Assembly: GCF_023016065.1 (NCBI RefSeq)
Contig: NZ_JALKAQ010000008.1
Location: 1 to 64,000 of the forward strand
Origin: Marinobacter sp. S0848L
GTDB taxonomy: Bacteria; Pseudomonadota; Gammaproteobacteria; Pseudomonadales; Oleiphilaceae
Reading direction: 5' to 3'
Length of the DNA stretch: 64,000 nt
The notes beneath the pieces were generated by a model, which made no database searches, had not been told where the DNA came from, and worked only from the letters and a program-made list of their open reading frames with translations. The position numbers were made by a program, and so were the translations under genes. Positions 19,141-27,760 of this stretch are shown in pieces; positions within the stretch are counted from its first letter, which is position 1; each line of letters begins with the position of its first letter.

Positions 19141-20331
19141 TCAGACGGCCTTCCCCGCGGCAACGCCTGACGCCCAGGCCCATTGAAAGTTGTGCCCGCC
19201 CAGGTGCCCGGTTACGTCCACCACCTCTCCGATAAAGTACAAAGTAGGCTGCTCCAGTACTGCCATGGTCTTTGATGACAACTGGCGGGTATCCACGCCA
19301 CCCAACGTGACTTCGGCTGTTCGGTAACCTTCTGTACCGGCGGGTTTCACTGTCCAGTTTTCTAACGTGTTTGCTGTCTGTTCAAGTTCTGCGTTGCGGT
19401 ATTCCTGCAGCGGTCGGTTCCATCCTTGCAGCTCGTTGAATGCCTGGGCGAAGCGCTTTGGCAGGTGTTGGTTCAGGTACTGGGCGATGGTGGATTGAGG
19501 CTTGTTCTTGCGAAGCGAAAACAAGTCATCCTGAATCTGCTGCCTGGGTAGCAGGTTGATGTGTACCTCATCACCGGGGTGCCAGTAACTGGATACCTGC
19601 AGCATCGAAGGGCCGCTGAGGCCACGGTGGGTGACCAGCATCGGCTCTCTGAAATGCTGATTGTTGCAATGGGCTTCTACCGGGCAGCTTACCCCGGACA
19701 ACGGAGAGAGTTGCTGCTTTAGCTCGGGATGCAAAGTAAAGGGCACCAAGCCTGCGCGGGTGGGCAGAACGTTCAGGCCAAACTGTTTGGCCAGTTCATA
19801 CCCAAATCCGGTTGCACCCATGGTGGGGATTGAAAGCCCGCCACAGGCGACCACGAGTGATTCGCAACTCAGCGCTCCTGAACTGGTTTTCAGATTGTAG
19901 CCGGTGGTTGAAGACTGAACTTGCGTGATGGATGTGCTCATGCGGATTTCCGCCCCTGCCCATTCGCATTCGGTCAGCAACACGTTAAGAATGTCTTTCG
20001 CGCTGCTCTTGCAGAACAGTTGTCCCGGCGCTTTCTCCTCATGCTCCACGCCATGGCGGTCCACCAGTTCGAGAAAATCCTGCGGGGTGTAGCGCTTCAG
20101 TGCCGAAATACAATAATGCGGGTTGTCGGAAAGAAAGTTCGCCGGCGTGCTGTTCAGATTGGTGAAATTACAGCGGCCGCCGCCCGACATCAGAATCTTC
20201 TTACCAGGCTTGTTGGCGTGGTCTACGACCAGCACCTTGCGGCCGCGATAGCCTGCGGTGGCCGCACACATCAAACCGGCTGCACCTGCGCCGATGATGA
20301 TAACGTCGTAGTGTGATGAAGATGCTGCCAT
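19141..20331 (-). CDS. NAD(P)/FAD-dependent oxidoreductase, HI0933/YhiN family
   Basis: A 396-residue flavoprotein of the HI0933 family. The N-terminal dinucleotide site is VIIIGAGAAGLMCAATAG, followed by the family signature MSGGGRCNFTN. A C-terminal FAD-contact segment reads LYFIGEVVDVTGHLGGHNFQ. Members are widespread flavoproteins of mostly unknown substrate (one Clostridium branch reduces bile acids). It lies 45 bases after phzF on the same strand. A perfect 9-base inverted repeat at 20335-20366 covers its ribosome-binding region. Confidence 0.85.
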   Translation of the reverse strand: MAASSSHYDVIIIGAGAAGLMCAATAGYRGRKVLVVDHANKPGKKILMSGGGRCNFTNLNSTPANFLSDNPHYCISALKRYTPQDFLELVDRHGVEHEEKAPGQLFCKSSAKDILNVLLTECEWAGAEIRMSTSITQVQSSTTGYNLKTSSGALSCESLVVACGGLSIPTMGATGFGYELAKQFGLNVLPTRAGLVPFTLHPELKQQLSPLSGVSCPVEAHCNNQHFREPMLVTHRGLSGPSMLQVSSYWHPGDEVHINLLPRQQIQDDLFSLRKNKPQSTIAQYLNQHLPKRFAQAFNELQGWNRPLQEYRNAELEQTANTLENWTVKPAGTEGYRTAEVTLGGVDTRQLSSKTMAVLEQPTLYFIGEVVDVTGHLGGHNFQWAWASGVAAGKAV

Positions 20332-20334
20332 TGC

Positions 20335-20366
20335 CTGCCCGCCCCTGATGAAAAACCGGCGGGCAG
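20335..20366 (-). repeat. Inverted repeat at the HI0933-family gene ribosome site
   Basis: CTGCCCGCC (20335-20343) and GGCGGGCAG (20358-20366) are perfect complements with a 14-base loop. In the minus-strand transcript the 3' arm contains the G-rich ribosome-binding stretch just before the ATG at 20331, so folding would hide it. Confidence 0.5.
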
Positions 20367-20376
20367 TATATCAGTC

Positions 20377-21183
20377 TCAGGGCAAGTGTACGGAGCCTTC
20401 CATGAAGAACACGGCGTGGCCGGAGATTGCCACACGGTCGCCGCGAAGTTCGCAGCGTAAATTGCCACCACGTTTCGAGAGTTGGCGGGCAATCAACGAG
20501 CGCTTACCTGATTGCTCGGCCCAATAGGGAGTAAGCACGCTGTGAATGGAGCCTGTTACCGGGTCTTCGTCAATGCCCACGCCCGGTGCAAAATAGCGGC
20601 TGACGAAATCACACTGGTCCCCCTTCGCCGTTATGATCACCCCTTGATTGCCCAGCCGGCTCAGGGGCTGCAAATCAGGAGTCGCGGCGCGAACTGCGTC
20701 CTCAGAGCCCAGCACAATCATGTAATTCGTGTCGTTAGGAACAAAGAATGCGTTCTCTGGTGCTTCTGGCATGGCCGCTTTAATTAATTCCGGGGTAGAG
20801 CAGGGCTCGTATGCCAGGTTTGGAAAGTCCAGCTCCAGAGAATCGTCCGGCCTCCTCGAAACAGACAGCAATCCTGACTTCGACAGGAAACGGATTTTGT
20901 CGTGGGGCCATTCAGACTTATTAAACACCACACAGGCGGCCGCTTGAGTTGCATGACCGCACAAAGGCACTTCCGCTGTAGGCGTGAACCACCGTATGTG
21001 GAAGTCGGCCTCTTCCCGCTCGGGGGTGGCTACTAAGAAGGCTGTTTCTGACAGATTGTTTTCTGCAGCAATAGCCTGCAAAACCGTATCGGGCAGCCAA
21101 TGCTCAAGCGGCATGACCGCAGCCGGATTGCCACTAAAAAGTGTATTGGTAAAGGCGTCAATCTGGTAGATCGGGATTTTCAT
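20377..21183 (-). CDS. PhzF family isomerase
   Basis: A 268-residue PhzF-family protein, a diaminopimelate epimerase-like fold. The N-terminal signature is QIDAFTNTLFSGNPAAVMPL, and the catalytic glutamate corresponds to Glu46 in NNLSETAFLV. The second-half signature is FAPGVGIDEDPVTGSIH. There are no other phenazine genes nearby, so it is probably not a phenazine enzyme. Stand-alone PhzF homologues are common and mostly of unknown substrate. Confidence 0.87.
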   Translation of the reverse strand: MKIPIYQIDAFTNTLFSGNPAAVMPLEHWLPDTVLQAIAAENNLSETAFLVATPEREEADFHIRWFTPTAEVPLCGHATQAAACVVFNKSEWPHDKIRFLSKSGLLSVSRRPDDSLELDFPNLAYEPCSTPELIKAAMPEAPENAFFVPNDTNYMIVLGSEDAVRAATPDLQPLSRLGNQGVIITAKGDQCDFVSRYFAPGVGIDEDPVTGSIHSVLTPYWAEQSGKRSLIARQLSKRGGNLRCELRGDRVAISGHAVFFMEGSVHLP

Positions 21184-21228
21184 GGTTTGTCCTAGTCCGT
21201 TGAAATTCGATTCTGTTACATAAACAGG

Positions 21229-21879
21229 CTAGCTAGCCCGCAAATCCTCCGGCTTCAACAAGCCGGCCGCAATTGCGATACCGGTGACATCTGGCAGCCT
21301 GTCGGCACCAAGGCGTTTCATTACCCGTGCACGATACAGGTCGATGGTTTTCACACTGACACCAAGTTGTTCGGCAATTTCCCGGCTGGTATAGCCCTGC
21401 GCCAGTGGGAGAAAAACATCGCGTTCGCGCCGGGTGAGGGTGTTGATCAGCTCCTCCGCATCCTGACTGACCTCCGTGTGGTTTTTGGCTGCGCTCGGGG
21501 TTTGCATCGCTTGCTGGATGCTGTCCAGTAGCAACTGTTCGTTGAAGGGCTTTTCGATGAAATCAAACGCACCAGACTTGAAGGCTCGGACAACGATGGG
21601 CACGTCGGCGTGACCGGAAACAAAGATGATCGGCACATCGATGTCTCGTTTTTGCAGTTCTTCCTGAACATTCAATCCACCTAGCCCGGGCATGCGGATG
21701 TCCAGAACCACGCAGTCGGGGCGGTTCTCGTTTACCTCGTCCAGAAACTGCCGGCCATCGCTGTAGGCTTTCACCTCTAGCCCGACCGACTCGAGTAACC
21801 ACTGGGTCGATTCCAGCATGCCTGCATCATCGTCTACGACGAACACGGTGTTAGTTGCAGATGAAGAGAGTTCAGGCAT
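21229..21879 (-). CDS. FixJ-type response regulator
   Basis: A 216-residue response regulator with an N-terminal receiver domain (VFVVDDDAGM acidic pair; phospho-Asp in CVVLDIRMPGL; Lys in IEKPF) and a C-terminal LuxR/FixJ helix-turn-helix (about 145-210, LTRRERDVFLPLAQGYTSRE, then VSVKTIDLYRARVMKRL). It overlaps the upstream histidine kinase gene by 8 bases, so the two are a cognate pair. The likely target is the divergent acyl-CoA synthetase/permease unit, by position only. Confidence 0.9.
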   Translation of the reverse strand: MPELSSSATNTVFVVDDDAGMLESTQWLLESVGLEVKAYSDGRQFLDEVNENRPDCVVLDIRMPGLGGLNVQEELQKRDIDVPIIFVSGHADVPIVVRAFKSGAFDFIEKPFNEQLLLDSIQQAMQTPSAAKNHTEVSQDAEELINTLTRRERDVFLPLAQGYTSREIAEQLGVSVKTIDLYRARVMKRLGADRLPDVTGIAIAAGLLKPEDLRAS

Positions 21880-23368
21880 CTAAAGGCTCCGATTTATTTG
21901 TAGTGGTAGCGGTATGGGTGTTTGGAAAGCGGCAGATCAGCGACAAGCCGCCGGTTTCGGCGGGCCGGGCATCCAAAAATCCGCCAAAGCCCTCAATAAT
22001 AGAGCGGCTCATGGAGAGTCCCAGGCCAAGCCCTTTCGGTTTGCTGGTGTAAAACGGCTGGAACATCTGACGAACGCCCTCGTCATCCAGTCCGGGGCCT
22101 TCGTCTGTTACTACGATCAAGGTTTCATTTTGATCGTTGATGAAGGTTTTGACCAGAATGTCCGACGTATGGATGGATTTCGACTTTTGACAAGCGTCGA
22201 CGTTGGCTTCGATGCCATTTCGAATCAGATTGATCAGCACCTGTTCCAGAAGAATGGGGTCGGCGATGACAACCGGGTCTTCATCGGCCAGTTGTCTGGA
22301 AATCTTCACATTGTGCTTGTCTGCTTCCCATTGGCAAAGGCGTGTCACTTCTGAGATAAGCGTGTTGAGTGCCACCGGGCCCATGCTTTTTTTGCCTTTA
22401 CGCAAAAATGCGCGCAGCCGTTTGATAACTTCAGAGGCGCGGTTTGCATGGTGGATAATCTTTTGAAGGCCATCATCCACTTTTGTTAGTTGCGCTGGAT
22501 GCTGGTCACGATTTCTCAAAAAGCGTTGGCTGGCGCTGGCGAAATTCACAATCGATGCCAGTGGCTGGTTCATTTCATGGGCAATGCTTGAAGCCAGTTC
22601 GCCAAGGGTGGCGAGCCGTGCGGTGTGCGCCAGTTCGTCGGCCAGCAAACGGTTCTGTTCCTCAGATTCTATTCGGGCGGTGATATCCCGGGACACACTG
22701 ATCACCTCCACCACCGCGCCGGTATAGGTTTCACGAATGGCTCGGCTGGCAATTTCAAGCCAACGGCGGGCACCGTTTTTATGGGTAATATCGAGGGTCA
22801 TGGTGGCGTAGCCATCGTCCCGAAGTTTTTGTCGGGTTTCTGTAAATAAGGCGTCCGTTGGCTGGCCGGTAAAAACATCTTCCAATCGCTGACCGCGCAA
22901 TTCTTCCGGCCAATAACCCAGCAGGCGCCACGACGCAGGCGTTGCATCAATAAAACGGCCATCCGGGGCGTGCCGTGAAATCAGGTCGGTGGTGTTCTCT
23001 GTAATCAATCGATAAAGGCGGTTTGAGCGGGTGGCTTGTTCTTGGGTGAGGATGTCGGTAGTGGCATCCCGGCCACGAATCAGAACCTGTTGAGTGTCAG
23101 CATCGGGAATGAAGCTCCAAAGCAAAATAAGGCTGCCGATTCGGGATTCCACCTTTTCAATTGCCCGGTTTTGTTCCAGAGCCGACTTGATCAGAGCCAC
23201 CGTATTGACGGGTAAAACCTCCCCGTAGCCTTCCGATGTTTTGGGCCGGAGCGATTGCATTGCCGGATTGGCGCACAGCACGTTTCCCAGAGCATCTACA
23301 ATGAGAGTGGGGCTCGGATCTTGTGAGAGCAATTGCACGAAGCCCTTTTTGGGAGTGGACCTACTCAT
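21872..23368 (-). CDS. PAS-domain sensor histidine kinase, FixL-like
   Basis: A 498-residue soluble kinase without transmembrane helices. An N-terminal PAS-like region (about 10-110) and a clear second PAS with PAC (about 120-240, HAPDGRFIDATPASWRLLGY) precede the HisKA box with the phospho-acceptor histidine in LASSIAHEMNQPLASI and an HATPase domain (NLIRNGIEAN; DEGPGLD; GLGLGLSMSRSI). The HPK4-type H-box matches FixL and DctB. I see no convincing haem-binding histidine, so oxygen sensing should not be assumed. A signal from intracellular acyl or carboxylate metabolism fits the neighbours. Confidence 0.9.
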   Translation of the reverse strand: MSRSTPKKGFVQLLSQDPSPTLIVDALGNVLCANPAMQSLRPKTSEGYGEVLPVNTVALIKSALEQNRAIEKVESRIGSLILLWSFIPDADTQQVLIRGRDATTDILTQEQATRSNRLYRLITENTTDLISRHAPDGRFIDATPASWRLLGYWPEELRGQRLEDVFTGQPTDALFTETRQKLRDDGYATMTLDITHKNGARRWLEIASRAIRETYTGAVVEVISVSRDITARIESEEQNRLLADELAHTARLATLGELASSIAHEMNQPLASIVNFASASQRFLRNRDQHPAQLTKVDDGLQKIIHHANRASEVIKRLRAFLRKGKKSMGPVALNTLISEVTRLCQWEADKHNVKISRQLADEDPVVIADPILLEQVLINLIRNGIEANVDACQKSKSIHTSDILVKTFINDQNETLIVVTDEGPGLDDEGVRQMFQPFYTSKPKGLGLGLSMSRSIIEGFGGFLDARPAETGGLSLICRFPNTHTATTTNKSEPLDA

Positions 23369-23394
23369 GATTATAGAATATACCCTATAATACG

Positions 23395-23432
23395 ATGGTA
23401 GAATTTCTAGTAATAACTCTGTAATCTACCAT
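23395..23432. promoter_or_regulatory. Inverted repeat between kinase and acyl-CoA synthetase genes
   Basis: ATGGTAGA (23395-23402) and TCTACCAT (23425-23432) are perfect inverted copies 22 bases apart in an AT-rich divergent intergenic region. Position and symmetry suggest an operator for a dimeric regulator such as the adjacent FixJ-type protein; binding is inferred. Confidence 0.45.
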
Positions 23433-23514
23433 TTGATTAATCGAAAGAATAACCAGTCTAACCTTTCCACTGTAGACGGCATAAAAATAACACCAGAATA
23501 TGAGGACCACACAC

Positions 23515-25143
23515 ATGACTTCGATCTTTGATGAAGGCCTAGCGCCTCGGGACGCGAACTACGCGGTCCAATCCCCCGTTGATTTCATCGAACGCACCGC
23601 CAGCGTGTACCCGAACTATCCCGCCATCATTCACGGCGCTATTCGCCGGAACTGGGCAGAAACCTACGATCGGTGCCGTCGTTTAGCGTCAGCCCTGAAA
23701 GGACGCGGAATTCATCGCGGCGATACCGTTGCGGTCATGTTGCCGAATATTCCGGCCATGGTGGAATGCCATTTTGCCATGCCGATGATCGGTGCGGTTT
23801 TGAACACCCTCAACGTGCGACTCGATGCGGACGCAATCGGATTTATGCTTGAACATGGCGAAGCGAAAGTCGTCATTGCAGATCGTGAATTCGGTCAGGT
23901 CATCAAGGATGCCGTAAGCGGGTTGAAAAACAAGCCGTTGGTGATCGACGTGGACGACCCAGAATACGGCGAAGGTGTTCAGGTTAGTGATCTTGACTAC
24001 GAGGCGCTGCTGAAGGAGGGGGATCCGGAGTTTCAGTGGAGTTTTCCTGCGGATGAATGGGACGCGATCTCTCTGAACTATACCTCTGGCACCACGGGTA
24101 ACCCGAAGGGTGTGGTTTATCACCATCGTGGTGCCTACGTGAACGCGCTGGGTAACCAAGCGGTTTGGTCTATGGGGATGCACCCGGTTTATCTGTGGAC
24201 GCTGCCCATGTTCCACTGCAATGGCTGGTGTTTCCCGTGGACGATCACTGCTATGGCCGGTACCCATGTATGCCTGCGCCGAGTTGACCCGGAAAAGATT
24301 CTTCAGCTGATTCGCGACCATCAGGTTACCCACATGTGCGGTGCGCCAATCGTGCTGAACGCCTTGCTGAATGCGTCGCCTGAAGCCAAGGCGGGCATCG
24401 ATCACGAAGTGAAATCTATGACAGCCGGTGCCGCGCCCCCTGCGCAGGTTATCGGTGCCATTGAAGAGCTTGGCATCAAAGTGACTCACGTCTACGGCCT
24501 GACCGAAGTGTACGGCCCGGTGACGGTGTGTGCCTGGAAATCCGAGTGGGATGAACTGCCGCTGGACGAGCGCGCCAAGCTGAAGGCTCGCCAAGGGGTG
24601 CGTTATCACACCATGGGCGGAACCATGGTGGGTGACCCGAATACCATGGAGCCAGTACCCAAAGACGGTAAAACCATCGGGGAGATCTTCCTGCGCGGAA
24701 ACACCGTGATGAAAGGCTACCTGAAAAATCCGACTGCGACGGAAGAAGCGTTCCGTGGCGGCTGGTTCCATACCGGTGACTTGGCGGTATGGCACGAAGA
24801 CGGCTACCTGGAAATCAAGGATCGCCTGAAAGACATCATCATCTCCGGTGGCGAGAACATTTCCACCATCGAGGTGGAAGACACCCTGTATCGACACCCC
24901 GCGGTGATGGAAGCTGCGGTTGTGGCGCGACCCGATGAAAAGTGGGGCGAGACACCTTGTGCGTTCGTTACCCTGAAGCCGGAAGCCGGGGATGTTTCTG
25001 AAGAGGACATTATCAGCTTCTGCCGGGAGCATCTGGCCCGCTTCAAGGTACCCAAAACTGTGATTTTCACTGATCTCCCTAAAACCTCGACCGGCAAGAT
25101 CCAGAAGTTTGTGCTTCGCGATCAGGCCAAAGAGCTGAATTGA
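23515..25143 (+). CDS. AMP-forming acyl-CoA synthetase
   Basis: A 542-residue ANL-superfamily ligase that activates a carboxylic acid as acyl-AMP and then acyl-CoA. Core motifs are present: the phosphate loop YTSGTTGNPKGVVYHH, the A5 region HVYGLTEVYGP, HTGDLAVWHEDGYLEIKDR, SGGENISTIEVEDTLYRHPA, and the terminal lysine in PKTSTGKIQKFVLR. The N-terminal form and length match medium-chain or methylmercaptopropionate-type (DmdB-like) synthetases, but substrate cannot be settled. ATG 23515 is chosen because GAGGA lies just upstream; the ATG at 23500 would include that site. The permease gene follows after a strong hairpin. Confidence 0.88.
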   Translation: MTSIFDEGLAPRDANYAVQSPVDFIERTASVYPNYPAIIHGAIRRNWAETYDRCRRLASALKGRGIHRGDTVAVMLPNIPAMVECHFAMPMIGAVLNTLNVRLDADAIGFMLEHGEAKVVIADREFGQVIKDAVSGLKNKPLVIDVDDPEYGEGVQVSDLDYEALLKEGDPEFQWSFPADEWDAISLNYTSGTTGNPKGVVYHHRGAYVNALGNQAVWSMGMHPVYLWTLPMFHCNGWCFPWTITAMAGTHVCLRRVDPEKILQLIRDHQVTHMCGAPIVLNALLNASPEAKAGIDHEVKSMTAGAAPPAQVIGAIEELGIKVTHVYGLTEVYGPVTVCAWKSEWDELPLDERAKLKARQGVRYHTMGGTMVGDPNTMEPVPKDGKTIGEIFLRGNTVMKGYLKNPTATEEAFRGGWFHTGDLAVWHEDGYLEIKDRLKDIIISGGENISTIEVEDTLYRHPAVMEAAVVARPDEKWGETPCAFVTLKPEAGDVSEEDIISFCREHLARFKVPKTVIFTDLPKTSTGKIQKFVLRDQAKELN

Positions 25144-25153
25144 TCAGGCCATA

Positions 25154-25175
25154 GGCTGCGCCGCCCGGCGCAGCC
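25154..25175 (+). repeat. Intercistronic hairpin after the acyl-CoA synthetase
   Basis: GGCTGCGCC and GGCGCAGCC form a perfect 9-base-pair GC-rich stem with a 4-base loop. No U-tract follows, so it may stabilise the upstream message or cause partial termination before the permease. Confidence 0.55.
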
Positions 25176-25236
25176 AAACCTCAACACAAAAACAACATTG
25201 ACTGGCACCCGTTAGAGAGTGCCTGGAGGTACAGTA

Positions 25237-26613
25237 ATGCAGCTACTAAAGAGAAAAAATGGCGAAGAGCAGCCGTACTGGCCGGCTGGCCCCTTCAAAA
25301 TTCGACTCCCGTTTGTCCACTATCGGTGGGAGTTTGCGGAGATGGTTCAGGCTTTGATCATGTTTGTGGTCAGTCTTGCCATGATTCCGTTGCTGGAAAA
25401 ATATCTGGGTGTTCCTTACGACGTAGCCTTGGCCTACGTGGTGATCTGCGGCATCGGGTTCATGCTGCCTGCGTTACTGGGTGTTCCGTTGGTTCCGGGT
25501 TGGATCACACCCGGGATTCCCGTTGTGCTTTTGTTCCTTTCGGATTACGAGCCGGGTCCTGAGGCTATTCAAGCCTTGTTTGCACTGCAGTTCCTGGTGT
25601 TCCTGATCTTCCTGATTCTGGGTGTTACCCGCCTGGGTAGTAAGCTGGTGGAGTGGATCCCGCGCTCTATGAAAGGCGGCATCATCATTGGTGCCGGCAT
25701 CGCCGCTTTAATGGGTGAAATTGAGGCCGGTGGCCGACTGGCCAATACACCTATCTCACTGATCGTGGGCGGTCTGGTGTGCCTGTACCTGATGTTCTCT
25801 GTCTCGTTTAAAGGCTTTGTTGATAAGAGTGCGCTGGCCCGCAAGATTGCCAACTACGGCATGGTGCCGGGTATGGTTGTGGCAATTTTGGTTGGTTTTG
25901 CCACTGGTGAATACGACGTGCCGGATGTGCAGTGGGGCATCACCAAGCCGGCGTTTGACCAGCTGTGGAACTACCTGCCGTTTACTGTGGGCTTCCCGGA
26001 TATGAACGTCTTCCTGTACGCCATTCCGACCGCTGTGATTGCTTACGTCATCGCCTTTGGTGACATCGTGGTGGGGCAGTCGCTGATGAGTCGCGTAGAC
26101 CATTTGCGTAAAGACGAAGACATCGACAACAGCATCGACCGAGCGCACCTTGTCACGGCCCTGCGTAACGGTGGCCACGCTTTCTTCGCACCTTATCCCG
26201 GCCTGGCTGGCCCAATCTGGACCGCGGTGACCGCCACCATGGCCGAGCGCTACAAGTACGGCCGCAACGCGATGGACTCTATCTACAGCGGTGGAGGCAC
26301 CTTCTGGATTACTGGTTTCATCGCTCTATTCGTGCTGCCGCTGGTGAGTTTCTTCCAGCCTGTCTTGCCAATCGCCTTGTCGTTGACCCTGTTGCTGACC
26401 GGTTATATCTGTTTGATGGTGGGTCTGGAGCAGCTGGAGAACAACACCGAGCGTGGTATTGCCGGCACCATGGGTGTGGTACTCGCGGTGTATGGTGCAG
26501 GCTGGGGACTGGCAACCGGTGCCGTGTTGTACTTCCTGATTGAGCGTACTCGTCTTCTGGGCTTTACCTCGGACCCTGAGGCCCCCGGCGCAGAAGTGGC
26601 CGAAGAACACTGA
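25237..26613 (+). CDS. NCS2/SLC23-like membrane permease
   Basis: A 458-residue polytopic permease with about 12-14 transmembrane segments. The fold resembles NCS2 (xanthine/uracil) carriers: central motif GDIVVGQSLMSRVDHL and a preceding helix-breaking VPLVPGWITPGIPVV. It does not carry the usual nucleobase signature cleanly, so a purine substrate should not be assumed. Being 94 bases downstream of an acyl-CoA synthetase under one promoter region suggests uptake of the acid that the synthetase activates. ATG 25237 has a GGAGG ribosome site 9 bases upstream; a GTG at 25219 would precede that site. Confidence 0.75.
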   Translation: MQLLKRKNGEEQPYWPAGPFKIRLPFVHYRWEFAEMVQALIMFVVSLAMIPLLEKYLGVPYDVALAYVVICGIGFMLPALLGVPLVPGWITPGIPVVLLFLSDYEPGPEAIQALFALQFLVFLIFLILGVTRLGSKLVEWIPRSMKGGIIIGAGIAALMGEIEAGGRLANTPISLIVGGLVCLYLMFSVSFKGFVDKSALARKIANYGMVPGMVVAILVGFATGEYDVPDVQWGITKPAFDQLWNYLPFTVGFPDMNVFLYAIPTAVIAYVIAFGDIVVGQSLMSRVDHLRKDEDIDNSIDRAHLVTALRNGGHAFFAPYPGLAGPIWTAVTATMAERYKYGRNAMDSIYSGGGTFWITGFIALFVLPLVSFFQPVLPIALSLTLLLTGYICLMVGLEQLENNTERGIAGTMGVVLAVYGAGWGLATGAVLYFLIERTRLLGFTSDPEAPGAEVAEEH

Positions 26614-26662
26614 TATCTGTCGCCGTTGTTATCAGCGGCGGCATCAACCCCTGTGTGTCCTT

Positions 26663-26690
26663 GGGAGGCCTTTGTGCCTCCCTTTTTTTA
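26663..26690 (+). terminator. Rho-independent terminator after the permease gene
   Basis: GGGAGGC and GCCTCCC form a 7-base-pair stem around a short CTTTGT loop, followed by TTTTTTTA. It ends the acyl-CoA synthetase/permease unit. Confidence 0.88.
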
Positions 26691-26807
26691 TTTGGCCCGT
26701 TCTGGCGGCTGCAATGTTTTAAAGCGTGTGTGACACTACTGCCTGCAAAATAATGATAAGAAGAGGTGTGCCGGCATCAAGGCAGCCCGAATCTGGAGGT
26801 GTGTAGT

Positions 26808-27758
26808 ATGCGCGTAGGTTTGATCGTTGATTCAGCTTGTGATTTACCCCACGAATTTGCCATCAGGCATGGCCTGTTTATCCTGCCGGTCACTGCGATC
26901 ATCAATGGTGAAACCTACATAGATACCCACGACCCGGCGCTTACCCAGCGGTTTTATCAGAGTGGTCTGTTGGAAAAAGGACACCATGCTGAAACAGAAG
27001 CGTTTTCGGTTGAGCAAATACACGAACTGTTCATGGAAAAGATTGTCCCCGAATACGATATCGCCATTTGTGAAACCGTCACCCGAAGCCGAAGCCTGAT
27101 CTTTCAGAATGCCAGTGATGCAATGCACACGGTAATGGCGAACTATGAAACGGCCCGCAAGGCATCCGGTCGAGCCGGCAAGTTTTCCATGAGGGTGATT
27201 GACAGCAAACAGATTTTTGCCGGGCAAGGCTTGTTGGCGGCGCATACGCTCAAGCTGATTGAGCAAAAAGTTTCCAAGAATGCGTTGAAATACGAAGTTG
27301 AAACGTTTTCCGATAACATCTTCACCTGCGTTATTCCGCGGGATATTCATTACATCCGCGAGCGTGCGCGGCGCCGAGGAGACAAAAGTGTCTCGGCTGT
27401 CGCGGCGTTTTTAGGGAAAGCTTTAAACCTGACACCGGTGATTTTTGGGCAAGGGGTGGAAGGAAAGCCGGTGGCGAAAACCTTTAACTTCGATACTGCC
27501 GTTGAGCGCGTGATGAACTATGCCGCCAGTCGTGTTGAAGCTGGATTACTGACGCCTTATGTCAGCTTGTCCTGCGGGTTAAACTGGGATGAAATCGAAG
27601 CTTTGCCCGCGCTGGACCGCCTGCGTGAAACCTGTGAACGGCACAATGTTGAGCTGCTGCTGTCGCAAATGGGCATCACCAGCTCGATCTATGTAGGGCC
27701 GGGCAGCATATGCCTGAGCCTGGCGTCGGAACCTCATGAATTTCAGGATTATCAATAA
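26808..27758 (+). CDS. DegV family fatty-acid-binding protein
   Basis: A 316-residue DegV-family protein opening MRVGLIVDSACDLPHEF, the characteristic fatty-acid-headgroup region. Firmicute members (FakB) present fatty acids to the kinase FakA; gammaproteobacterial relatives have no assigned partner. It is longer than FakB (about 280). The ATG at 26808 has a GGAGGT ribosome site; an upstream in-frame codon at 26766 would place that site inside the gene. A gene for an unknown helical protein begins 2 bases after its stop, so they are cotranscribed. Confidence 0.85.
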   Translation: MRVGLIVDSACDLPHEFAIRHGLFILPVTAIINGETYIDTHDPALTQRFYQSGLLEKGHHAETEAFSVEQIHELFMEKIVPEYDIAICETVTRSRSLIFQNASDAMHTVMANYETARKASGRAGKFSMRVIDSKQIFAGQGLLAAHTLKLIEQKVSKNALKYEVETFSDNIFTCVIPRDIHYIRERARRRGDKSVSAVAAFLGKALNLTPVIFGQGVEGKPVAKTFNFDTAVERVMNYAASRVEAGLLTPYVSLSCGLNWDEIEALPALDRLRETCERHNVELLLSQMGITSSIYVGPGSICLSLASEPHEFQDYQ

Positions 27759-27760
27759 GA

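Noticed and set aside
23689..25032. Long open frame (447 codons) on the minus strand opposite the acyl-CoA synthetase
   Set aside because: The plus-strand protein has every ANL motif in order; the antisense frame has no family features.
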